From Glebionis coronaria (Eukaryota > Streptophyta > Magnoliopsida > Asterales > Asteraceae), in NCBI GenBank assembly GCA_025667525.1, contig CM046877.1, forward strand, positions 264,713,706 through 264,777,705: DNA of 64,000 nt, read 5' to 3'. Each line of letters starts with the position of its first letter. Position 1 is the first letter of the stretch. Under the pieces are notes generated by a model that saw only the letters and a list, made by a program, of their open reading frames with translations, was not told the DNA's origin and searched no databases. Both the position numbers and the translations under genes were made by a program. Shown one piece after another: positions 8,591-19,799 of this stretch.

Positions 8591-11500
8591 CTATTCTTTC
8601 GCTTCATCTGCTAGTTCCTTTAGAGTCTCAGGCGAGAAGGTTCTCATTCCTAGCTTGTCGGCCAAAAATTCAATTCGAGCGCGATCTAAAGCCTTCGTGA
8701 AAATATCCGCCAATTGAAACTTAGATCGGACAAAATAAAGCTCGATTACTCCATTTTCCACTTGCTCCTTGATGAAGTGGTAGCGAATGTCAATATGCTT
8801 CGACCGGGAGAATTGAACATTGTTACAGCATAACGCAATTGCACTTTTGTTGTCGCAGTACATCAGAATCTTGTTGAAACCTAGACCATAGTCGGTTAAT
8901 TGCGATCTCATCCAAAGAATTTGAGCACAGCAACCGGACATAGCTATGTATTCTGCTTCCGTACATGAAATTGCAGCACTTTTCTGCCTTTTTGATGCCC
9001 AACTGATTAATCGATCTCCTAGTAGTTGCAAAGTTCCACTCGTGCTACGCCTTGTATCTTGACAACCCGCGTGATCCGCATCTGCATATGCCATTAGTGC
9101 AATATAAGAGTCCTTTGAATACCAAAGTCCCCGATTAATGGTTCCTTTAAGATATCGAAAGATCCTTTTAACAGTAGCTAAGTGTAACTCAGTAGGCCTA
9201 GTTTGATACCTGGCACACATACATATAGCAAACTGAAGATCAGGTCGACTGGCTGTGATATACAGAAGAGTACCGATCATTCCACGATAAAGTGTCGGAT
9301 CAACGGCAACTCCATGTGGATCTACATCAAGCTTAGATTTCTCCACCATTGGAGTGTCCACGGGGTCGCAAGATTCCATCTTATATTTCTTAAGCGATTC
9401 AAGGGCATATTTGGATTGATTAATAAAGATGCCTCTGGGACTCTGAGATATCTGAAGACCTAAGAAGAATGATACCTTGCCCATCATTGACATCTTAAAC
9501 TTGGAAGACATGAGTGTCCCAAACTCATCCGATAGGGTTTGGGTCGAGGCTGCAAATATAATATCATCAACATATATTTGTACCATAATCATATCTTTAC
9601 CTCGTTTCTGAATGAACAGCGTGGGATCCACCTTTCCTTTTGCGAAGCCTTGAGTAATGAGGAATTGTGACAATAGATCATACCATGCGCGTGGAGCTTG
9701 CTTCAACCCATAGAGAGCCTTCTTAAGCTTGTACACATGATTAGGATAATTAGGATTCACAAAACCATCCGGCTGTTGAACATAGACCTCTTCCTGGAGT
9801 TCACCATTAAGAAATGCCGTCTTCACATCCATCTGATAGACAATCATATTCATATGGGCTGCATAAGCGAGGAATAGTCTAATAGCTTCCAAACGGGCAA
9901 CAGGTGCAAAGGATTCCATAAAGTCGACGCCCAATAATTGCTTGTATCCACGAGCTACTAGTCGAGCTTTGTTCTTCAATATTCCGCCTAACTCATCGAG
10001 TTTCACCTTGTAAACCCATTTCAAAGTGAGTAACTGCACTTGATCCGGGCATGGGACAAGTTCCCATACTTCAAGACGTATAAATTCATTAAGTTCTTCT
10101 TGCATAGCTTCTATCCAACATGATTGAGTAAAAGCTTGTTGCCATGTCTTAGGTTCAACTTCAGTGAGAAAAGCATCAAAGTGACAAAACATTGCACTTT
10201 CTTGTAACTGACTTCGTGTGGATACCGGACGATTAGGGTCACCAATAATAGAATCTATAGGATGATCCTTTGTCCACTTGCTGTCATGTTCACGAATCCG
10301 TGGATTGGAGTAAACTGTAGAAGGAGCTTCCTCTGAGGTGGACGACCCGGCTTGATGAGGGTCGGGAATAGGTACACCAAAGAATGGAAGTTCACGCATT
10401 TGAGCGAATTCCAAATCGTGATCATCATCATCCTCTTCATCATCAATAGGCATGACATGGGTAGTTGAAACATGTGTTTGTTGAGAATTACTTGTTGAAG
10501 GTATATCTTGACCATTAGGTGTAGATGTATCTGATTGTGCTTCGGTTGCTGGAGCGACAACTTCGGTTACCGGAGCTATTACCTCAGGTTCTGGAGCAAC
10601 AATACTTGGAGGAGTAAAGAATTCATCAAAGAACGGTTGAAACAACGTATCCCATTCATTCCTAGTAGGTGGTATAAATGATGAAGTAGGGTTGTTTGGG
10701 ACAAGACCAGAACTAATATTACTGGGTCCCATTTCATGAAGTGCGGGTTCAGAGCTGCTTTGCTCAGAAGCCATAGCTTTCAGCTCATCAAAATCAACAT
10801 TCATAGTTTCGATGATCTTGCGAGAGTTACGGTTGTAGATTCGGTATGCCTTCTTTGCGGGTGCGTAACCAATGAAAATACCAATATCAGCCTTTGGTTG
10901 AAGTTTTCCCAAATTGTCACCATCATTATGTGGATAGCAAAGAGAACCAAATACATGAAGATATGATAAATCTGGTACTTTTCCATGGAGAAGCTCATAA
11001 GGTGTTTTACCATAGCGTTTACGAATTAGTGACCGGTTTTGGGTGTACACTGTTGTAGATACTGCTTCCGCCCATAAAAACAATGGAGCCTTTGCGTAAA
11101 TTAACATCGTTCGAGCAGCTTCCATAAGTGTGCGATTTCGCCTTTCAACGACACCGTTTTGTTGTGGAGTGCGTGCAACGGATGTTTCATGAGATATGCC
11201 AACTTCTTCATAATAATCACGCAAGATTTGATTCACAAATTCGGTTCCATTATCTGTACGTATGCGTCGGACAGTAGTGTTGAGACGCACTTGTATCATC
11301 TTGAGAAATCCGATGATGAATTTAGGTGCCTCATTTTTGGCTTTAAGAAATTTCACCCATGTAAACCGAGAGTAATCATCCACAATAACGAGGATGTACT
11401 TTTTGCCACTAAGACTTTCAACACGCATTGGTCCACAAAGATCCATATGCAACAGATAAAGTTTCTCTTGGTTGGTGTCTTCCGTCTTGGGTTTGTAAGA

Positions 11501-12052
11501 TTTCTTAGTGCTTTTCCCCATTGTACACGCGGAACACAAATGATCCTTGTGAAATGATAGTTTAAGAAGACCACGAACAAGTTCGTTTTTCGCCAAATGA
11601 TTAATAGCGTCAAAGTTAAGATGAGATAACCGTCGATGCCATAACCATGACTTAGTCTTCGATGCTTTGGAGAGAAGACATACGGGAGAAGCGGCCATCA
11701 TGTCTTGTAGAGACAAAGTATACAAATTATTCCCTCGAGTACCTTTCAATAAATCAACCCCTTCCAAATTACGAATGAAGCAGGTATGCTCTCGAAAAGC
11801 AACTTCTAGGTTTGCATCACAAAATTGTCCCACAGAAAATAAGTTGTGACCAAGACCTTCCACGTAATACACTCTTGAAATTATAACATTCCCAATATGA
11901 TATTCACCGTAACCCATTATCTTTGCAATATGATCATTTCCAAATCTAACCATACCAAGAAACTTGCTGACGAAATTTCTGAGCTGAGAGCGATCTCCGG
12001 TCATATGCTTGGAGCAACCAGAGTCCAAATACCAGAGAACAATTTGGACCAC
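8591..12052 (-). CDS. Pol polyprotein: protease-integrase-reverse transcriptase-RNase H (element C)
   Basis: This 1153-residue uninterrupted frame is the enzymatic part of a Copia polyprotein. It has aspartic protease DSGCSKHM (D10); GAG pre-integrase zinc site (H139, H144, C173, C176); integrase core D204, D267, E303 with 35 residues between the last two; an Asp/Glu-rich linker (about 430-600); reverse transcriptase with YQMDVKTAF (D742) and YVDD (827-830); and RNase H with D991, E1032, D1067. All expected catalytic residues are present. The start at 12052 is only the frame opening (GTG; a TGA lies three codons upstream), so the true translation start or recoding site is unknown. It cuts Gag-Pol, copies element RNA to DNA and inserts it, in virus-like particles and the nucleus. 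It is the only intact pol in the window. Confidence 0.95.
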   Translation of the reverse strand: MVQIVLWYLDSGCSKHMTGDRSQLRNFVSKFLGMVRFGNDHIAKIMGYGEYHIGNVIISRVYYVEGLGHNLFSVGQFCDANLEVAFREHTCFIRNLEGVDLLKGTRGNNLYTLSLQDMMAASPVCLLSKASKTKSWLWHRRLSHLNFDAINHLAKNELVRGLLKLSFHKDHLCSACTMGKSTKKSYKPKTEDTNQEKLYLLHMDLCGPMRVESLSGKKYILVIVDDYSRFTWVKFLKAKNEAPKFIIGFLKMIQVRLNTTVRRIRTDNGTEFVNQILRDYYEEVGISHETSVARTPQQNGVVERRNRTLMEAARTMLIYAKAPLFLWAEAVSTTVYTQNRSLIRKRYGKTPYELLHGKVPDLSYLHVFGSLCYPHNDGDNLGKLQPKADIGIFIGYAPAKKAYRIYNRNSRKIIETMNVDFDELKAMASEQSSSEPALHEMGPSNISSGLVPNNPTSSFIPPTRNEWDTLFQPFFDEFFTPPSIVAPEPEVIAPVTEVVAPATEAQSDTSTPNGQDIPSTSNSQQTHVSTTHVMPIDDEEDDDDHDLEFAQMRELPFFGVPIPDPHQAGSSTSEEAPSTVYSNPRIREHDSKWTKDHPIDSIIGDPNRPVSTRSQLQESAMFCHFDAFLTEVEPKTWQQAFTQSCWIEAMQEELNEFIRLEVWELVPCPDQVQLLTLKWVYKVKLDELGGILKNKARLVARGYKQLLGVDFMESFAPVARLEAIRLFLAYAAHMNMIVYQMDVKTAFLNGELQEEVYVQQPDGFVNPNYPNHVYKLKKALYGLKQAPRAWYDLLSQFLITQGFAKGKVDPTLFIQKRGKDMIMVQIYVDDIIFAASTQTLSDEFGTLMSSKFKMSMMGKVSFFLGLQISQSPRGIFINQSKYALESLKKYKMESCDPVDTPMVEKSKLDVDPHGVAVDPTLYRGMIGTLLYITASRPDLQFAICMCARYQTRPTELHLATVKRIFRYLKGTINRGLWYSKDSYIALMAYADADHAGCQDTRRSTSGTLQLLGDRLISWASKRQKSAAISCTEAEYIAMSGCCAQILWMRSQLTDYGLGFNKILMYCDNKSAIALCCNNVQFSRSKHIDIRYHFIKEQVENGVIELYFVRSKFQLADIFTKALDRARIEFLADKLGMRTFSPETLKELADEAKE

Positions 12053-13316
12053 CTGTTTTCAATAACAACAGTAGACAATGCATTGGAAACTATTGGTTAC
12101 GGAGTATTAGCAGATACAGATATGTTATTATCAGAATTGTTAACATTTTTGTTATCCTTAGATTTCCTGCATTTTCTAATGTGAGTTTTAGTATTTACAG
12201 GTTTTACTGTTCCAATTTTCTTAGGTTTTGGATTATCCGCGAGCACTACAGTGGGAGTAGACCTATTTAAAGGGAACTTTGTTCCTACAGTAGTGTTGGT
12301 GTTCCTAGTTAAAGGACACGCTTGTGTTTTGGTAGCCTTGGTACTCCTAGTTAAAGGGCACGCTTTCTTCACTTCAGTGGGAGTGAAAGGGCACGTATTT
12401 CCTACTATAGTGAAAGTTCTACCAGTGGGGCGCCACATCCAACCAACTTGGGTTAACACTTTCCCAGTCGGTTTCCATTCTAATCCATTTTTCCGGGCAT
12501 GCATCTCATTCACATGGTCAATAAGGCAAGAATCATGACGACTAGAAAACATACATTCATTGCAATTCCAACATTTCAAATTAGAATTCACAGTAGGCTT
12601 AGAACGCTGCACAACCGCAGAGCCTTTAGGTTTAGCTACATGATTCTTTTTATTCAAAACAGAAATAACATTCCTAGGATGGGCTTCTACTTTCTTCTTC
12701 ACTTGACTACTAGATGGGGGCAAGATCCTATCATTCTTCTTGTTTCTTTTAAGCTTAGATCTTTGAGCCTTAGTAGTGGTGCTTACTCCTGTAGAAGGCA
12801 ACACGGGAATATTAGAAGCTGGTTTATATTCCGCCTTATCTTTAGTGACCAAAGTTTGAGATGGTTTCGTCCTAGGGCCCTTGTTAAGTGGTGTGACGGC
12901 AATAAGGGTTCTTTTGATTGCACTAGAGGACGATGATGAGATAGTGGCTGCGTTATCCACAACATTCTTACCTTTGAGAGTACGAAGTGCTTCCTTTAAC
13001 TCAGCCAAGACCAGGTTCTTATCGCAAATTGTTCCCTCAAATCAGATATTTCCATCGACTTTCGATTCAATTGTTCAATCAATGATTGATTCTGTGCAGT
13101 GGTATCAACACATGCGGGCTGTACTGAATCGAAGAGTCGTGTATTTTTCTGTTTTAAGTTATCAACTTTGGACAAAATCTTGGAAACTCGATTATCTAGA
13201 TCAAGTTTAAAATTCTCAGCGGCCTCAAGTACGTTCACACAGTTAAGCTCCTTAGATTTCTCTATTTCTATCGGCAAAGATTTAGCAACTTTGTCACTTG
13301 GCTGACGCTGTTTTGA
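12053..13316 (-). pseudogene. Gag-pol connector of element C, frame-broken
   Basis: Two frames cover the stretch that in related polyproteins joins Gag to protease: 12996-13277, in the Gag frame after a TAA at 13317, coiled-coil-like; and 12097-13008, in another frame, Ser/Lys-rich with a Cys/His cluster CWNCNECMFSSRHDSC. The join near 13020 behaves as a one-base shift without an obvious slippery heptamer, and another break lies between 12097 and 12061. The Cys/His cluster also occurs in B's protein. Either these are mutations in a copy moved by a sister element, or the parts are expressed separately. Confidence 0.75.
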
Positions 13317-14741
13317 TTATAAATTCAATCGAAAAATCTTTTCAAAATTTGCATCATCGATATTAACACCTTCGAATGACGTTTCAAAGGTTTCTTGAAT
13401 AAATTGTTGCTTGCATTCAAGCGAAATACAATGTGTTTGAATCTCATCAAAACGTTTTGAAAGCGATGAATATGAATCTTGAAGCTTTAAAAATTCAGCG
13501 TTAGATTCGTGACAAGTACTATCTACCACAGTATCCACATATGATTTTTGCCTTCCCTGAATAGGTTGCACCGTCACTTGACCATCTTGAACAGTGGCTT
13601 GTTGTCGAGGATTTGATGAGGTGCGGAGCTGATTGTTTGTTGGTGGAAATCCTCTAGTTGCAACAAGTTTTGACAAGTAGGCTGTGAGATGGTTTAGAAC
13701 ATCAACTGGCGTATCATTTGGAGTAAAGACCGGTGCTTGGATTGGTGGAAGTTCATTAGAGTAGAAAGCTTGTGCTGGTTGTGCTTCTATTGGAAAATAT
13801 CCTTGCTGAGGAGTATAGCCCAATGGAGAAGTGTTGGCTTGTGATGGTGATGTTTGATATGGTGGTTGCTGTTGAAAAGATTGTTGATGAACACTTTGTT
13901 GATATTCTTGCTGTGGCATCATTGGTGGTTGATAAGATGGTTGATGTGGTTGCTGATAGATGTGTGGTGGTGGTTGCTGCAAGTATGATGGTTGTTGATA
14001 AGTATAAGCCATGTTTTGTTGGGAAGCATACATTGCAAGTGGATCATGAACTTGAGGTGTAGACAACCGAGCCTCGATCACATGGCATTCGTGTTGTTGA
14101 AGAAAAGCTTGAAGTTGATCCACATTGGTGTTATGCAAGTCCTTAGCCAATTTAACATCCGTCACGTATTTTTTCCATTCTGGAGGAAGAGTGTTCAAAT
14201 ACTTGGTGTTCAATTGAAAGGTAGGGATTGCCATGCCATAAATATTAAGCTCATTCAACAATATGGTAAATCTCAGATAGTAATCATTGAGAGTCTCCCC
14301 TGGCACATAGGCAAACTTATCAAAAGTATCATAAAGCTTACACTCTCGTTCTTGTTTAGTTAACGAGGTGCCTTGCATTAGAACACGAATTCTATCCCAT
14401 AACTCTTTGGCAACTTTATGTTTGCTGACGAGTTTGTAGACATCTGGAGGAAGGGCTTGGAGAATGATGTTTGTAGCATACTTATCACATTTATCTTGAA
14501 TCTTCATATCTCCAGTCAACTCACCCGTTCTACGAGGACGAGCAGTCGTACCTTCCGTCACTGTACCATAATCTAATGGTCCATTGAGCACCGATGCCCA
14601 AATTAGATGTCCATTCTCCTTGTTCAACATATAAAGTTCCATTCGAGAAACCCATTCCTCATACATAGTCTTCACCAACATTGGTGGACGATTATCCGTA
14701 CCCGAGAGGATGGACTTATCCGTAAGAGATGTGTACTCCAT
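13317..14741 (-). CDS. Gag protein (element C)
   Basis: This 474-residue frame begins at an ATG after a 762-bp leader. Residues 1 to about 230 are the Copia Gag core (motifs ILQALPPDVY, TSLTKQERECKLYD, LNTLPPEW), forming the particle shell. A Gln/Pro-rich tract follows (about 240-330), then a segment ending QPIQGRQKSY. Related proteins carry a CCHC zinc knuckle right after this; here it is absent and the sequence runs into a coiled-coil-like tail, ending at a TAA. The usual RNA-binding knuckle is therefore missing unless the Cys/His cluster further downstream substitutes. Confidence 0.88.
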   Translation of the reverse strand: MEYTSLTDKSILSGTDNRPPMLVKTMYEEWVSRMELYMLNKENGHLIWASVLNGPLDYGTVTEGTTARPRRTGELTGDMKIQDKCDKYATNIILQALPPDVYKLVSKHKVAKELWDRIRVLMQGTSLTKQERECKLYDTFDKFAYVPGETLNDYYLRFTILLNELNIYGMAIPTFQLNTKYLNTLPPEWKKYVTDVKLAKDLHNTNVDQLQAFLQQHECHVIEARLSTPQVHDPLAMYASQQNMAYTYQQPSYLQQPPPHIYQQPHQPSYQPPMMPQQEYQQSVHQQSFQQQPPYQTSPSQANTSPLGYTPQQGYFPIEAQPAQAFYSNELPPIQAPVFTPNDTPVDVLNHLTAYLSKLVATRGFPPTNNQLRTSSNPRQQATVQDGQVTVQPIQGRQKSYVDTVVDSTCHESNAEFLKLQDSYSSLSKRFDEIQTHCISLECKQQFIQETFETSFEGVNIDDANFEKIFRLNL

Positions 14742-15517
14742 TTCAATAAGTTAAGATTTACAAAGTTGATCGAACAATGAAATAAGGTTAAGTGTTTTTG
14801 TGTTGAAGTCGAGAAACAATGTTAAAATCCCTTAAAATATGTTCTCAATAAACCAAAAATTCCAAGACAAAATTACACACGAAATAATTTTTGGATTGTC
14901 GGAATGTCTAGATCGGAATGCCAGATCGGAATGTCAGATCGAAAAGTCCGGATCGCAAAGCAAGGCTGTCGAAATGTTTTAGATCGCAAAGCCCTATCGT
15001 AAAGATTCAGATCGTAATGAACTATCGGAATACTCAGATCGCAATACCCAGATCGCAAAGTAGCTGACAAAATTCGAGCAGAGTAACGACTTAAAATACT
15101 TCCTTATACCCGTCGGAATCCCAGATCGCAAAGTACGATCGGAATGTCCAGATCGGAATAAGTAAGAAAATCCAACGATCGCAATGTAGAACCAAACCCT
15201 TTCCGATGGTAAGGTTATTGCGATGGAACCCCACGTACAAATTGTACTTTCCGATGGATGTTTCTGCTAGAATTTCGGAATGAAGAACACAACCTTTTTT
15301 TGCACTTTTGATCCAAGAAAACTGATGTTTCAATGAAAACCAAGATACCAAGGACACTTTTAAGCACAAATCCCTATGTTACACTACTTAATACTACGAT
15401 CAAACCAAAAAATTTTGAAGATTTCGGCAAAAACCAACTTGTACTCTACGAATTGTTAAGAAGACAATACTCAACACAAAAACAAACCTATATTTCATCC
15501 CAAGCTCTGATACCATT
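14742..15517 (-). other. 5' leader of element C with a GATCGGAATG/GATCGCAAAG motif array
   Basis: The leader lies between the primer site and the Gag ATG. From about 14890 to 15190 it holds more than a dozen copies of GATCGGAATG, GATCGCAAAG or close variants spaced irregularly by about 10-45 bp. In element sense these read CATTCCGATC and CTTTGCGATC. The remainder (15190-15500) shows no feature. Confidence 0.85.
15504..15515 (-). promoter_or_regulatory. Primer-binding site of element C (initiator tRNA-Met)
   Basis: In element sense TGGTATCAGAGC begins 2 bp inside the 5' LTR and matches the complement of the plant initiator tRNA-Met 3' end, the standard Copia primer. Confidence 0.93.
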
Positions 15518-15840
15518 TGTAGATTTGTAAATCTATGCTTATGTTTTAGAGAGAGAAAGAGATAGAGAGATGGTGGATTACACACACACTTAGAGAGAGA
15601 AACCAATGTTTTACTATGTGTAAAATATGAAAACCACACCCCTCTCCATCAAAGGAGAGGGTTTATATACCCAAGCCTTGTAATGGGCTTGGGTTTACAC
15701 GTTTGGGCCGGCCTACACAAGTTGTAGGCTAGGCTTGAACTTGTTTGTTAAATAACGAAAGTTAACTAAACTACGAGCTATTACATGGACTATAGTTGGA
15801 GTGACCGATCCTTCTTAATACGTAAAACGTATTTCCAACA
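15518..15840 (-). repeat. 5' LTR of element C (right on + strand)
   Basis: This 323-bp LTR appears identical to 5412-5734 and is followed directly by TSD GATCA (15841-15845). Identity implies insertion too recent for mutations to accumulate. It contains the element promoter (TATA box at + 15662-15669). Confidence 0.96.
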
Positions 15841-15845
15841 GATCA

Positions 15846-17726
15846 TATCCCATATTAAATCACATTTTCTCCCCCATATTAAAAATATTAACCCAATCGA
15901 TGTTTTTAATATCAACTGATTTAATAGCATTTTAAAAAAATTTGGGAAGAAAAATGTAAATCCAATTATCTTCATGAATTACACAAGGTCCCCCTCAAAT
16001 TAATGAGGGTGTGCTGAAACGTAAATTAAATACCTTTTAAACACAAGTGTAAGGTATTTATCACGTGCAAAGATCATATATGATAATGAATTCACAAGAT
16101 TAGCAATTTACGAGGTAGGACCTGAATGATGGAGAACATCATATGAAAGATTCACATGGTTCTTGTTCACGAATGTTGGTCACCTCGTCACGTCTGAAGT
16201 TATCTCTTGACTCCATGTGTATGATTGATATCGTTGTCTTGACACCAATATGTGAACTTGGCACTCTCGACATCAAGGATTCTGAATGCTGGACAATTGC
16301 TCCCCCTCAATTGTTGACCCGTGTTCTATTGAAAGAGCTGTAGTCACCGTTTGAGTAGTCGCATCGTCGAGTATGTAGATATCAATTGTAAGTTGCTACG
16401 GTTGGTGGAGATGATAACTTCATAAAAACAAGACTTCTCTTGTTTTAACAAATAAATGCACTGAATCGTACATATTTCCGTGTTAGATTGTGTTATAAAG
16501 TAAACACAATCCCTTACATGGTTGTAAAGTAAACCATGCCCGAGAAAATGAATTCCCGTTGTTGAGTCAAAGCTTTCCGGTGAAATGCTTGACTTGATTA
16601 TGAAAAGCGGGTTACTATCTGAAATAATAGCAAACCATTTTGAGCATGTTTTAAAACATTTGAACTTCTGCTCGAACTTTATTTACAACCCCATGTCATT
16701 ATTGAATGACATTTCTAGTATCGTAAATATTATCGATTCCAGAAGACATGCTCTTTTTATCAAAACATTTTTGAACACACAATTTTGAAAGATTTAGAAA
16801 AACCTTTTGAGAAATTCTCGAAAAATTGTGTTCAAAGTTTTGAAAACCAATTACTTGAGCTTAAGATGTTGAATATCTTACAAAACGAGCTCAAGTCCGA
16901 GAAGTTGTAAACTTCCCGTTGTTAAGGATAAGTTTATCATCGGCGATAAACTTTCCTTTTAACTGAAGAACGAGTCCTAAGTTGACATTTACTTAGAAGT
17001 CGTTTTCATGAGCTTGAAAAACGTTGAATGTTTTAACGTAAAGCTCATGACCGAGAAAGATGAATTTCTCGTTAAGAAGAAAAGTTCTCTTATTTAAAAG
17101 ATACACTTTACTTTATGAGCTTAAAAACTTGGAATGTTTTAAGACAAGCTCATGACCGAGAAAAATGAATTTCTCGTTACGAGGATAAACTATCTTTAAA
17201 GATAAGCTCTCCTAAAAATTGAATTTCGAGTTACAGTCTGATATTTAACTGTAAGTCATTGTGCATGAGCTTAAAAACTTCGAATGTTTTTATTATTAGC
17301 TCATGCCCGAGAAAAATTAATTCTCGTTGTAAGGACAAGTTTATCATCGGCGATAAACTTTCCTTTCTTTGATGCACGGGTTATCGTCTGATATTTAACG
17401 ATAAGCCATATACACGAGCTAAAAACCTTTGAATGGTTTTAATGTAAGCTCGTGTCCGAGAAAAATTAATTTCTCGTTTTGAGGGTAAGTTATCGTTGAC
17501 GAGATAAACTTCCCTTTCTCTGAAGTTCGGGTTACAGACTGTGATTTCAATGTGAGCCATAGTGCATGCGCTTAAAAAACTTCGAATGTTTTTAATATAA
17601 GCTCATGCCCGAGAAAACTTAATTTCTCGTTGTTAGGATAAGTTTATCATCGGTGATAAACTTTCCTTTCTTTGAAGATCGAGTTATAGTATGTGATGTG
17701 ACTATAAGTCCTTATGCACTGTAAGC
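15846..17726 (-). other. 3' untranslated region of element B, ORF-proximal part, with tandem hairpin units
   Basis: Non-coding. 15846-16360 resembles the corresponding stretch of C's 3' UTR. 16480-16760 holds block II helices: ATTGTGTT/AACACAAT (16487-16494 with 16503-16510), CATGGTT/AACCATG (16517-16523 with 16532-16538), TTACTAT/ATAGCAA (16612-16618 with 16627-16633) and GAGCATGT/ACATGCTC (16642-16649 with 16746-16753). From about 16857 to 17715 six degenerate units of about 110-150 bp follow, most offering successive hairpins. Confidence 0.75.
16857..17715 (-). repeat. Tandem array of about six multi-hairpin units in B's 3' UTR
   Basis: Units begin near 16857, 17009, 17117, 17264, 17412 and 17564. 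A typical unit has: GAGCT..AAAAAC paired with GTTTTT..AGCTC; CGAGAAA paired with TTTCTCG; AGTTTATC paired with GATAAACT (e.g. 16931-16938 with 16945-16952); and a variable helix such as TTACAGT/ACTGTAA (17231-17237/17248-17254), TTATCGT/ACGATAA (17381-17387/17398-17404) or TTATAGT/ACTATAA (17684-17690/17701-17707). C has only about one equivalent and G two, so the array expanded in B. Confidence 0.75.
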
Positions 17727-19799
17727 TTAACTGGAAATCCCCTGAGACACTTGTTTCTTAGATATCAGCTTCTTTAGCAACCAAACTCTGAGAGTGTCCT
17801 TAATTGAATGGTATACAATGATTGGACTGCTTCGTTCTTTTGGAACATCCTCTTTGGTACCTGCATTTTCATTAAGAATTTGCATGCTTGGATATGAGTT
17901 AGCGATATCTATCTTAGAAGCAAGTGGGGGTTCATAGTTGGCCTTACTTGTGCCAGAGGTGACCTGAGGAGATGAATCACTTGTCTTAGTTGGCAAACGT
18001 TTCCTTTTATAGAAAACCTTAAGTTCAGGCTTAAGTGACGTATCATCCTTTTCAATTTCCTCCCTAGTAGTCTTAGTAGAATCTGAGATTATCCTAGTTA
18101 AAGGGCACTCGTTTGCTACAAGAGTGAAAGTTCTACCAGTGGGGCGCCACATTTTACCAATGGGTTTGATTTTAGCAACCCACTGGGATTTAAGTCTAGC
18201 ATGGGAATTCACCTCATTAAGTAGTTTCTTGATACAAGAATCATGATTAGCCGTAAAGACACATTTTCTACATGTTTTACAAGTAGCATATTTAATGTCC
18301 GAGTAAGATCTAGAATTCCTGGACGATTGATTGATGCTCCTAGGATTTGTCATGCTATGGTTAGCAGTGTTGGGTAATCTAGAAGGCATCTGACTAGGTT
18401 TGAAATTCCTATCTCTTACTTGTGTCTTTTTCTTGGCTTCCCTTAGACCAAATGTATGGCGAACGTCATTTGAACTAGTTCGAGACGTATTCTTTGGACT
18501 ATGTCTAGGGAGACTAGATGCAATCATGTGATTAGGTCTTGCAAAAACTGTTTTAGTCACATTGGGCCTAGATGGTGGAGTGACTGGTCTAGGAAAATGA
18601 ACCAAATCAACTTGGGAGGCAAACCGCGGTCTCAAGGATTGTGGTCGCTCAGATCTAAATGCAGTAGGTTGTCTGACAGTCGGTTGTCTGACGAACTGAT
18701 TTGTAGGTGGTTTCCCCAAGATTGATGGTTTTTCAAGCTTAGTGTCCACACTAGGTCCTTTAGTTTTCCTCAAACCATTTTTCAACGCAGCTATAGCAAA
18801 GACCTTTTCCTGTATTTGAGCCTTTAAGGTCTCATTTTCTTTGAACAATTCATCTTGGGATGCCAATTTAGATTCAAACAACTTAATTTGTTTCAAAAGA
18901 TTATCCTTTTCAGCTTTAGAATCTAGAACTGTTTGATCCAATTTTCGTTCAAGAACAACGTTTGACTTTTCAAGTTTTTCAAAATATGTTTCAAATTTCT
19001 CCGTTTTCTTCGAAAATTCAATTTTGGCATCCTCAAGCTCTTTTGATTGCTGAGCTAAAATCATTTCAAGCTCTTTAATCCTAGAAGCAGAATTGGTTAA
19101 TGTAGCAGTCATAAAGCACTTATCATGATGTTTAGCATTTTGAACACTTTCTCCCCCATTATGACTCACATCGGATGAATCAGAAGTAGTATTTCTTTCA
19201 CTCTTTTCCATCCCATGTTTGTCATAGTTAGGTTCAGAATGCTCAATATGCGGTATTTCATCGGCATATACATCATCAACATTACATTGTACCATGTCCG
19301 CAGGCTCTTCATCATTAACGGGTAAGGTGTCATCAAAAGAGATCTCGTGAACATTGCCTGACGTGCCACTGGTATCATGTTGTCCTCCTGATTCCGTGCT
19401 CTTTCCATCGTTATGCTCCAAGTTGTCAACCGTATGACCATTCTCCTCTTGTATCTGCATCATAGATTCTTGCACTCCATTATCATACACTTGGTGAAGT
19501 TTGGATCTTTCATAAATTGAAGACAAAACCGAGGTCATAAATTTCAACAGTTTATCACGGAAATCTTTAACATCGTTCTGTGTGTATTGAAAAAATGACC
19601 GGCATATCCCTGAATTGTCAGACTTGATGATATTGATATTGAATTGGAGGAAAGGCGTGAGTTGTGTCACAAGAGCCTGATATGCAGTTTCTGATGCAGA
19701 GTGATTAAAGTCTTCTTTGTGAAGTTGCTCAGCTAGGTGGTTCAAGTTGAGAAATAGTGACTCGATGAATGTATAATGATGTTGACCAAAGAGTGTCAC
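17727..19799 (-). CDS. Gag-like coiled-coil protein with Cys/His motif (element B)
   Basis: This 690-residue frame is the only gene of B. The N-terminal ~130 residues are not recognised. Residues ~130-240 are acidic and Ser-rich; ~240-345 is a heptad-like coiled coil (ELEMILAQQSKELEDAKIE); then a basic Pro/Arg/Ser-rich stretch, a cluster CKTCRKCVFTANHDSC, a WRPTGRTFTLVANECPLT segment shared with C's connector (MWRPTGRTFT), and a tail ending RVWLLKKLIS. From memory this matches the Gag-Pol connector of Asteraceae Copia polyproteins, but without the Gag core upstream or protease downstream. The Cys/His cluster may bind RNA. Its persistence as a long open frame suggests expression, though its role is unknown. 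Confidence 0.85.
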   Translation of the reverse strand: MTLFGQHHYTFIESLFLNLNHLAEQLHKEDFNHSASETAYQALVTQLTPFLQFNINIIKSDNSGICRSFFQYTQNDVKDFRDKLLKFMTSVLSSIYERSKLHQVYDNGVQESMMQIQEENGHTVDNLEHNDGKSTESGGQHDTSGTSGNVHEISFDDTLPVNDEEPADMVQCNVDDVYADEIPHIEHSEPNYDKHGMEKSERNTTSDSSDVSHNGGESVQNAKHHDKCFMTATLTNSASRIKELEMILAQQSKELEDAKIEFSKKTEKFETYFEKLEKSNVVLERKLDQTVLDSKAEKDNLLKQIKLFESKLASQDELFKENETLKAQIQEKVFAIAALKNGLRKTKGPSVDTKLEKPSILGKPPTNQFVRQPTVRQPTAFRSERPQSLRPRFASQVDLVHFPRPVTPPSRPNVTKTVFARPNHMIASSLPRHSPKNTSRTSSNDVRHTFGLREAKKKTQVRDRNFKPSQMPSRLPNTANHSMTNPRSINQSSRNSRSYSDIKYATCKTCRKCVFTANHDSCIKKLLNEVNSHARLKSQWVAKIKPIGKMWRPTGRTFTLVANECPLTRIISDSTKTTREEIEKDDTSLKPELKVFYKRKRLPTKTSDSSPQVTSGTSKANYEPPLASKIDIANSYPSMQILNENAGTKEDVPKERSSPIIVYHSIKDTLRVWLLKKLISKKQVSQGISS

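Larger units (their letters stand above)
5412..15840 (-). mobile_element. Element C: Ty1/Copia retrotransposon, apparently very recent
   Basis: C is a 10,429-bp minus-strand element with two 323-bp LTRs that look identical over their full length, TSD GATCA, an initiator-tRNA-Met primer site and a polypurine tract. It encodes Gag (13317-14741), a frame-broken middle segment and an intact protease-integrase-RT-RNase H frame (8591-12052), the order of Copia elements. It has an unusually long 3' region (5735-8590) with RNA structure and no env-like frame. It is nested in the 3' UTR of B. Confidence 0.95.

Noticed and set aside
12996..13030. Programmed frameshift between the C connector frames
   Set aside because: No slippery heptamer is visible at the crossover (TTTGCGATAAG) and other breaks are nearby; a one-base deletion is simpler.
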